Assembly (NCBI GenBank): GCA_905233345.1
Contig: CAJODQ010000020.1
Location: 1 to 43,237 of the forward strand
Direction of reading: 5' to 3'
DNA length: 43,237 bases
DNA from: an uncultured Bacteroidales bacterium
Lineage (GTDB): Bacteria > Bacteroidota > Bacteroidia > Bacteroidales > UBA932
A model generated the notes under the pieces. That model searched no databases. It saw nothing but the letters and a program-made list of their open reading frames with translations, and had not been told where the DNA came from. This document shows, piece by piece, positions 42,926-43,237 of the stretch (position 1 is its first letter; every line of letters begins with the position of its first letter). The translations under genes and the position numbers were made by a program.

Positions 42926-43237
42926 ATGTTTAAAAGCTTTACTGGTTTTCATCTGGTGGAATCCATCTATCAGATGGGTATGGAATTGAAGCACCAGGCA
43001 CAGCGGATCAAACGCAGGACAGCGTCCCTGCTGTTCGTCGCCGCCGTGACGATCGTTCTATTCCTGATTCCGGCCAGTTCCTTCGGCATCGAAGGGCTGA
43101 CCATCGTCCAACAACGCATCATCGCTGTATTCGCCTTTGCCACGCTGATGTGGATCCTGGAGCCGGTTCCGGCCTGGGCCACCTCCATTGCCATCATGAC
43201 GATGCTGCTGTTCTTCACCTCGGATTCCGGCGTCAAA
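42926..43237 (+). CDS. SLC13/DASS-family anion:sodium symporter, N-terminal part (truncated by window edge)
   Basis: The ATG at 42926 opens a frame that runs to the window edge (104 codons). After a charged N-terminus (HQAQRIKRRT), a hydrophobic helix follows (ASLLFVAAVTIVLFLIPAS). The stretch QQRIIAVFAFATLMWILEPV, then PAWATSIAIMTMLLFFT, is the typical SLC13/DASS start (EPxPxxATS motif). The family carries succinate, malate, citrate, sulfate or related anions with Na+. A cobalamin riboswitch directly precedes it. The exact substrate needs the missing C-terminal part, including the second SNT motif. Confidence 0.85.
   Translation, partial: MFKSFTGFHLVESIYQMGMELKHQAQRIKRRTASLLFVAAVTIVLFLIPASSFGIEGLTIVQQRIIAVFAFATLMWILEPVPAWATSIAIMTMLLFFTSDSGVK

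Overview
The window reads as one chromosomal stretch of a G+C-rich member of the Bacteroidales, probably gut-associated. The evidence is a SusC/SusD pair, lipoprotein FKBP isomerases, DUF5683 and DUF3822 proteins, a short HPF, a GH92 mannosidase, Bacteroidetes-type -7 promoter boxes (TAnnTTTG), and almost no Shine-Dalgarno sequences except in front of rpsU. A Rikenellaceae-like or uncultured gut lineage is possible, but the sequence alone does not fix the genus. About 40 genes are densely packed. No gene-free gap exceeds 300 bases; the largest (42636-42925, 27059-27313, 15060-15341) each contain recognisable signals. I saw no tRNA, rRNA or CRISPR array.

Layout. 1-481: the start of an IntDOT-like tyrosine recombinase, cut by the window edge. 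568-5475: susC-susD nutrient-uptake pair with a strong terminator, then a small lipoprotein that is essentially a free TonB plug domain. 5988-10438 (minus): ackA-ptb-buk and an amidotransferase-like secreted protein, an acyl-phosphate/acyl-kinase operon for making short-chain acids and ATP. 10515-17466: an accessory-looking zone with a broken comEC, a small membrane protein, a GntP permease, a Tat-exported phosphoesterase, a RAYT (Y1 HUH transposase), a low-molecular-weight phosphatase and a DNA glycosylase. Four copies of one 111-bp nested-palindrome element occupy four successive intergenic gaps here. 17492-22246: MATE exporter, cytidylate-kinase-like protein, ettA and obgE in one operon. 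22250-25880: DUF362 ferredoxin-like protein, lipoate ligase, xerC-hpf, rpsU. 25931-28426: membrane-bound AraC regulator with a helically phased operator-like array, and an hpt-adk fusion. 28534-34529: HHH/beta-barrel protein facing parA-parB-DUF5683-mltD. 34596-42635: lipid kinase, two FKBP lipoproteins, NrnA-like DHH protein, DUF3822-rsmD group, DUF6935 lipoprotein and GH92. 42636-43237: a cobalamin riboswitch in front of an SLC13-type transporter that runs off the window.

Most interesting points: the 111-bp REPIN-like family beside its probable RAYT; the B12 riboswitch placed before a dicarboxylate-type transporter; the lipid-anchored stand-alone plug domain; the phased TGAAC array; and a group of about nine genes whose -7 box ends only 4-8 nt before the start codon, which predicts leaderless mRNAs, in contrast with the one canonical Shine-Dalgarno at rpsU.
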